DNA from: Shouchella shacheensis
GTDB taxonomy: Bacteria > Bacillota > Bacilli > Bacillales > Bacillaceae_D
Assembly (NCBI RefSeq): GCF_001484965.1
Contig: NZ_LLYY01000037.1
Span: 1 to 35,624, forward strand
Direction of reading: 5' to 3'
Length of the DNA: 35,624 nt
The notes under the pieces were generated by a model. It saw only the letters and a program-made list of their open reading frames with translations, made no database searches and was not told the origin of the DNA. A program made the translations under genes and the position numbers. Shown here in pieces: positions 31,828 to 35,624 of the stretch; the stretch's first letter is position 1; the number at the start of each line of letters is the position of its first letter.

Positions 31828-33705
31828 TTAAACCATCACTCTGCACATATCATCCGTGAACCCTACTGGGTCTGTCAGCGGCAGGCCTTCGATCAGAAGC
31901 GCCTGATTGTAGAGCAGATTTGTATAAAGCTCTAGCTTTTCTTTGTCATGTTCAGCTGCTTGTTTTAAAGCTCGGAATACGTCGTGATTCATGTTGATTT
32001 CAAGCACCTTGTCCGCTTTGACATTCTGGTTATCCGGCATCGCCTGAAGGACTTTTTCCATTTCAATTGTGACTTCCCCATCTGCTGCCAGGCAAACGGG
32101 GTGGGTTTTTAGCCGTTTAGAAACGCGGACATCCGTGACTTTTCCTACCAGGAGCGATTTCATTTGATTGAAGAGCTCTTTATTTTCATCATTTTCAGCC
32201 TTGGTGTCAGTTTCCTCATCGGTCTCAATTCCTAAGTCCGCGCTGGAGACGGATTTGAATTCTTTGTCCTGATAGGAGCGGAGCATCTTAATCGCAAATT
32301 CATCGATATCTTCGGTAAAGTAAAGGATTTCATACCCTTTGTCGGCGACAAGTTCTGCTTGTGGCAGCTTCTCAATTCGCTCATTGGATTCACCTGTTGC
32401 GTAGTAGATGTATTTCTGTTCGTCACCCATGCGAGAAACGTACTCACTAAGAGTGACCAACTTTTTCTCGGTAGACGAATAGAACATCAGCAAACCTTGC
32501 AGGACGTCTTTGCTGGCGCCAAAATCGCTGTAAACACCAAATTTCAGCTGACGACCAAAGGACTGGTAGAACTTCTCGTATTTGTCCCGGTCATTCTTCA
32601 TGAGCGTCTGGAGCTGGCTCTTGATTTTCGATTTGATGTTCTTCGCAATCAGCTTTAGTTGACGGTCATGCTGGAGCATTTCTCTCGAGATATTGAGCGA
32701 GAGGTCTTCTGAATCAACCATGCCTTTAACGAAACTAAAGTAATCAGGAAGCAAGTCCGCGCATTTCTCCATAATCAAGACGCCATTGGCATACAGCTCA
32801 AGGCCTTTCTCAAATTCCTTGGAGTAGTAATCAAACGGAATATTCTCTGGAATAAACAAGATCGCATTGTAGCGAACAGCACCATCGACGCTCAGATGAA
32901 TATGTTCCAGTGGCTGATCAAAGCCATAATGCTTGTCTTGGTAGAACTGTTCATAATCTTCATTCGTAAGTTCACTCTTATTCTTTCGCCAAATCGGCAC
33001 CATGCTGTTAATGATTTGCTCTTCCTTGTACTCCTCAAATTCTCCTTCACTGTCTTCTTTCGGCCGTTGCTCGGTGACATTCATCTTAATGGGATAACGA
33101 ATGAAGTCGGAGTATTTTTTAATAATCGCTTTCAGACGGTATTCCTCTAAATACTCGTCAAACGATTCGTCTTCTGTGTTTTCTTTGATTTTCAAGAAAA
33201 TGTCGGTGCCGACGGCCTCCTTTTCAACAGGTTCAATCGTGTAGCCATCCGTTCCATTGGATTCCCATTTGAATGCTTGCTCTCCGTCTAGTGTCTTACT
33301 CACAACTGTCACGACATCGGCTACCATGAACGCCGCGTAGAATCCAACGCCAAACTGCCCAATGATGTCGTGGCCATCTTTCAGTTCTGTTTCATTTTTA
33401 AAAGCAAGCGAACCGCTCTTCGCGATCGTGCCGAGGTTGTTCTCCAACTCTTCCTTCGTCATGCCAATCCCTGTATCCGATAAGGTTAGCGTTCGCTCTT
33501 CTTTATCTGCTGCAATGTGAATCGCGTATCGGTCTTTTTCAAAGCTGACCGCGTCATCCGTCAATGCCCGGTAATAAATCTTGTCAATCGCATCGCTCGC
33601 ATTTGAAATTAACTCGCGCAAGAAAATCTCTTTCTGTGTGTAAATCGAGTTAATCATCAGTTCGAGCAGTCGTTTTGACTCCGCTTGAAACGGTTTCTTT
33701 ACCAT
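31828..33705 (-). CDS. htpG: Molecular chaperone HtpG (bacterial Hsp90)
   Basis: HtpG is an ATP-dependent cytosolic chaperone. Started at 33705 ([11 protein letters not shown], 625 residues; AAGGGGAAG upstream), it has the usual length and N-terminus; the frame extending to 33759 would run across the operator. The GHKL ATPase motifs are clear: [26 protein letters not shown] and [13 protein letters not shown]. The catalytic-loop segment [11 protein letters not shown] is in the middle domain, and the C-terminal dimerisation domain is complete. A perfect CIRCE operator stands between promoter and gene, so it should be under HrcA control. Confidence 0.96.
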   Translation of the reverse strand: MVKKPFQAESKRLLELMINSIYTQKEIFLRELISNASDAIDKIYYRALTDDAVSFEKDRYAIHIAADKEERTLTLSDTGIGMTKEELENNLGTIAKSGSLAFKNETELKDGHDIIGQFGVGFYAAFMVADVVTVVSKTLDGEQAFKWESNGTDGYTIEPVEKEAVGTDIFLKIKENTEDESFDEYLEEYRLKAIIKKYSDFIRYPIKMNVTEQRPKEDSEGEFEEYKEEQIINSMVPIWRKNKSELTNEDYEQFYQDKHYGFDQPLEHIHLSVDGAVRYNAILFIPENIPFDYYSKEFEKGLELYANGVLIMEKCADLLPDYFSFVKGMVDSEDLSLNISREMLQHDRQLKLIAKNIKSKIKSQLQTLMKNDRDKYEKFYQSFGRQLKFGVYSDFGASKDVLQGLLMFYSSTEKKLVTLSEYVSRMGDEQKYIYYATGESNERIEKLPQAELVADKGYEILYFTEDIDEFAIKMLRSYQDKEFKSVSSADLGIETDEETDTKAENDENKELFNQMKSLLVGKVTDVRVSKRLKTHPVCLAADGEVTIEMEKVLQAMPDNQNVKADKVLEINMNHDVFRALKQAAEHDKEKLELYTNLLYNQALLIEGLPLTDPVGFTDDMCRVMV

Positions 33706-33752
33706 TGAAGATACTTCCCCTTCCGTTTTCTGTATGTAAGAACAAAGATTAA

Positions 33753-33779
33753 TTAGCACTCTTCCTTGCTGAGTGCTAA
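33753..33779. promoter_or_regulatory. CIRCE operator (HrcA binding site)
   Basis: TTAGCACTC (33753-33761), nine bases, then GAGTGCTAA (33771-33779) is an exact match to the CIRCE consensus. It lies downstream of the htpG -10 box, inside the 5' leader. Confidence 0.97.
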
Positions 33780-33788
33780 TCTACTTTC

Positions 33789-33816
33789 ATTTTACACAAT
33801 TCATTATTGGAGTCAA
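33789..33816 (-). promoter_or_regulatory. Sigma-A promoter of htpG
   Basis: On the minus strand TTGACT (33811-33816) is 16 bases before TAAAAT (33789-33794). The predicted start near 33782 lies directly before the CIRCE element. Confidence 0.75.
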
Positions 33817-34054
33817 CAGATTGCTTGGTTTGAAATAAAGTAAGTGAAATTATTCAGTTTGGATTAACATCCAAAATGCTGACCGTAACGACGTCGTTTT
33901 TCGTAAAAACACTTCCGTTGAAAACAAACAGACATCGATTGCGGCTGTTAATGTTGGTAATATTTTTTAAAAAAACTATCATACAGTACGTGAAATTATT
34001 AAATCCCGACTTTTCAACTGTAAATTTTCGCGCAAATCATTTTGCTCAAATGGG

Positions 34055-34083
34055 GTGACTTAGGCTTTTTCGTCTGCTATTAT
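34055..34083 (+). promoter_or_regulatory. Extended -10 promoter upstream of the NRAMP-like gene
   Basis: GTGACT (34055-34060) lies 17 bases before TATTAT (34078-34083), with TGC directly before the -10 box. The start would be near 34090. It could drive the NRAMP-like gene with a leader of about 190 nt or a short RNA ending at 34158. Confidence 0.5.
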
Positions 34084-34126
34084 AATCCCTTGCTTGCAGA
34101 ACCTTCCCATACACTTGCTCTTGCAA

Positions 34127-34160
34127 AACGCCGATTATAGTATATCTGGCGTTCTTTTTC
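34127..34160 (+). terminator. Terminator-like hairpin in the leader of the NRAMP-like gene
   Basis: AACGCC (34127-34132) pairs with GGCGTT (34148-34153), with inner GAT/ATC pairing, followed by CTTTTTC. It lies about 125 bases before the next start codon and after a promoter, so it could be an attenuator or the end of a roughly 65-nt RNA. Confidence 0.5.
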
Positions 34161-34283
34161 CTGCCACAGCTCATGCTTCTGGTTGGAGCTGCCTACAGCC
34201 GGTTGATGAGCGGTAAAACCTTTTGCATGCGTCTCCCCTCTTCAGGGCACAAAATAGATAGACATTGGAAAGGATGAATAACA

Positions 34284-35504
34284 TTGGACCAGGACCAGGT
34301 ACAAGACACAAAGCAACTCAAAAAAAGAAGGATGACGGCCATGGTAGGCGCCATTTTTTTAATGGCCACATCCGCTATTGGCCCCGGTTTTTTAACACAA
34401 ACAGCAGTTTTTACTGAACAACTGCTTGCGAGTTTTGCGTTCGTGATTCTCGCATCAATCATTCTTGATATCGGTGCGCAGCTAAATATCTGGCGCATCA
34501 TTGCCGTCACGAAAATGAAGGGGCAAGAAATTGCCAACACTGTATTGCCTGGACTTGGTTATGTCGTGGCCTTTTTAATTGTTTTAGGGGGTCTTGCGTT
34601 TAACATTGGAAATGTCGCTGGTGGAGGACTCGGCTTCAACGCCATGATTGGCTTTTCTCCGACGACAGGGGCGCTCCTCACAGGCGTCATTGGCGTTATC
34701 ATTTTCTCCTTAAAAGAAGCGCAAGTGGCGATGGATAAAATTGTCCGCTATCTGGGGGCACTTATGATTTTGCTCACCGCGTATGTGATGGTCGTCAGCC
34801 ATCCGCCCTACGGTGAAGCAGTTTTGCGTTCTGTCGTTCCGCTTGAAGTGGACGTTCTGACGATCGTGACCGTTGTCGGTGGGACTGTCGGCGGCTATAT
34901 TAGCTTTGCTGGAGGACACCGTCTCTTAGATGCAGGCATCACTGGAAAAGAAAACTTGCGCCAAGTAACGAATACGTCGATTACCGGAATTGCGGTCGCC
35001 TCTGTGATGAGGATTGTGTTGTTTTTGGCGGTTCTTGGCGTTGTCTCCGCCGGCCATGTCCTTAATCCTGATAACCCGACCGCCTCCGTTTTCCAGATTG
35101 CCGCAGGTGAGATTGGCTATCGCATTTTCGGGCTTGTTCTTTTTGCCGCAGGTGTTACCTCCGTCATTGGGGCAGCGTATACGTCCGTTACTTTTCTGAC
35201 GACGTTCCACCGAAACATCGAACCGTATAAAAATTACTGGACGATTGGCTTTATCGTGCTTTCTACAGCGATCTTTGTGATGATCGGTGAGCCCGTAATG
35301 CTCCTTATCCTTGCCGGAGCCTTTAACGGACTGATTTTGCCTATTACCCTTGGATGTATTTTACTGGCCGCCCACCGTCCCAGCATTGTCGGAGACTACA
35401 AACACCCCCTCTGGATGACAATTTTCGGGGCGATTGTAGTGGTCTTAACCATTTTCCTAGGCATTCGCACCATGTTCCAGATGCTGCCACAAATCTTTGC
35501 GTGA
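34284..35504 (+). CDS. NRAMP-superfamily permease, YcsG-like, lacking the metal-binding motif
   Basis: This 406-residue membrane protein has about 11 helices. It starts with TTG at 34284, supported by GGAAAGGA. The first helix carries TSAIGPGFLTQTAVFTEQ, which aligns with the NRAMP helix-1 region, but the metal-binding DPGN is replaced (TEQL in my alignment). In helix 6 the usual MPHN is absent, with GGYISFAGGHRLLDAG in that area. This pattern recalls B. subtilis YcsG, encoded with the 5-oxoprolinase genes, which suggests a non-metal substrate. Genes downstream fall outside the window, so that link cannot be tested here. Metal transport is unlikely from the residues seen. Confidence 0.78.
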   Translation: MDQDQVQDTKQLKKRRMTAMVGAIFLMATSAIGPGFLTQTAVFTEQLLASFAFVILASIILDIGAQLNIWRIIAVTKMKGQEIANTVLPGLGYVVAFLIVLGGLAFNIGNVAGGGLGFNAMIGFSPTTGALLTGVIGVIIFSLKEAQVAMDKIVRYLGALMILLTAYVMVVSHPPYGEAVLRSVVPLEVDVLTIVTVVGGTVGGYISFAGGHRLLDAGITGKENLRQVTNTSITGIAVASVMRIVLFLAVLGVVSAGHVLNPDNPTASVFQIAAGEIGYRIFGLVLFAAGVTSVIGAAYTSVTFLTTFHRNIEPYKNYWTIGFIVLSTAIFVMIGEPVMLLILAGAFNGLILPITLGCILLAAHRPSIVGDYKHPLWMTIFGAIVVVLTIFLGIRTMFQMLPQIFA

Positions 35505-35624
35505 GAACGGTCTTGTATCGCAGCGGAATCCGAATCACTCAGCCGGTCTTCCTCATTTGCAGTAAGACCATTTACCCTGGATTCCCGCGTACTCATAACG
35601 AGGTGGGCGGGATAACACCCAAGC
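35505..35624. other. Right-edge intergenic tail
   Basis: After the permease stop codon there is GGTCTT (35510-35515) and AAGACC (35565-35570), a weak dyad without a T tract. No start of a next gene is visible before the window ends. Confidence 0.4.

Larger units (their letters stand above)
33817..34283. other. AT-rich intergenic region between htpG and the NRAMP-like gene
   Basis: This 467-base region has no ORF with a ribosome site in 33817-34050. The right part holds a promoter followed closely by a terminator-like hairpin (listed separately) and then about 120 bases of leader with CAGCTC/GAGCTG arms near 34168-34190. No known riboswitch consensus was recognised. Confidence 0.55.

Noticed and set aside
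33876-34058. 60-codon plus-strand frame after htpG
   Set aside because: No ribosome site precedes the ATG, and the region is AT-rich with no protein-like composition.

Overview
The window looks like chromosomal DNA from a spore-forming member of the Bacillaceae. The pointers are strong AAGGAGG-type ribosome binding sites, a SpoVIF gene with a likely mother-cell promoter, CysJ/CysI, FadE, GndA and HtpG proteins that closely resemble Bacillus versions, a CIRCE operator, and a dispersed intergenic repeat starting TGTCTAGCTCC of a type common in Bacillaceae. No rRNA, tRNA, IS element, phage gene or CRISPR array was seen. Functional calls come from motif reading and memory of families; no search was run.

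Layout. 1-592 (-): truncated secreted protein with two peptidoglycan-binding repeats. 969-1682 (+): class I methyltransferase. 1819-5037: the oxidative pentose phosphate genes gnd (+) and zwf (-), convergent. 5309-6671 (-): ECF sigma factor and its membrane anti-sigma factor. 7160-20512 (-): a 12-gene acyl-CoA catabolism operon with two acyl-CoA synthetases, two short-chain dehydrogenases, two acyl-CoA dehydrogenases (one FadE-like, one ACAD10/11-like), enoyl-CoA hydratase, 3-hydroxyacyl-CoA dehydrogenase, thiolase, a TetR regulator, an ACAD10/11-type small-molecule kinase and a ComB-like phosphatase. 20790-22172 (+): a divergent GPH-type symporter whose start site carries the same kind of palindrome as the operon promoter. 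22429-23394 (+): ACR3/BASS-type transporter. 23687-24663: sporulation-linked small genes, including a 26-residue membrane peptide and spoVIF. 25103-28693 (-): cysJI sulfite reductase. 29114-30298 (-): cytochrome P450. 30612-31769 (+): dicarboxylate/amino-acid:cation symporter. 31828-33705 (-): htpG with a perfect CIRCE operator. 34284-35504 (+): YcsG-like member of the NRAMP superfamily that lacks the metal-binding motif.

How the genes may work together. The large operon encodes a complete beta-oxidation set (activation, dehydrogenation, hydration, oxidation, thiolysis) plus a kinase and an ACAD10/11-like dehydrogenase. In other organisms this pair removes a 4-hydroxyl group from hydroxyacyl-CoA through a phosphorylated intermediate. 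With the ComB-like phosphatase and the co-controlled symporter, the best reading is uptake and degradation of a hydroxylated or otherwise unusual carboxylic acid; this is inference. The two promoters in 20513-20789 each carry a TetR-sized palindrome over the start site, so the operon and transporter are probably one regulon of the TetR protein encoded within it.

Other points worth checking are the NAD-type cofactor pocket of the 6-phosphogluconate dehydrogenase, five copies of a structured repeat next to terminators, and two possible small RNAs or attenuators (24133-24228 and 34055-34160).
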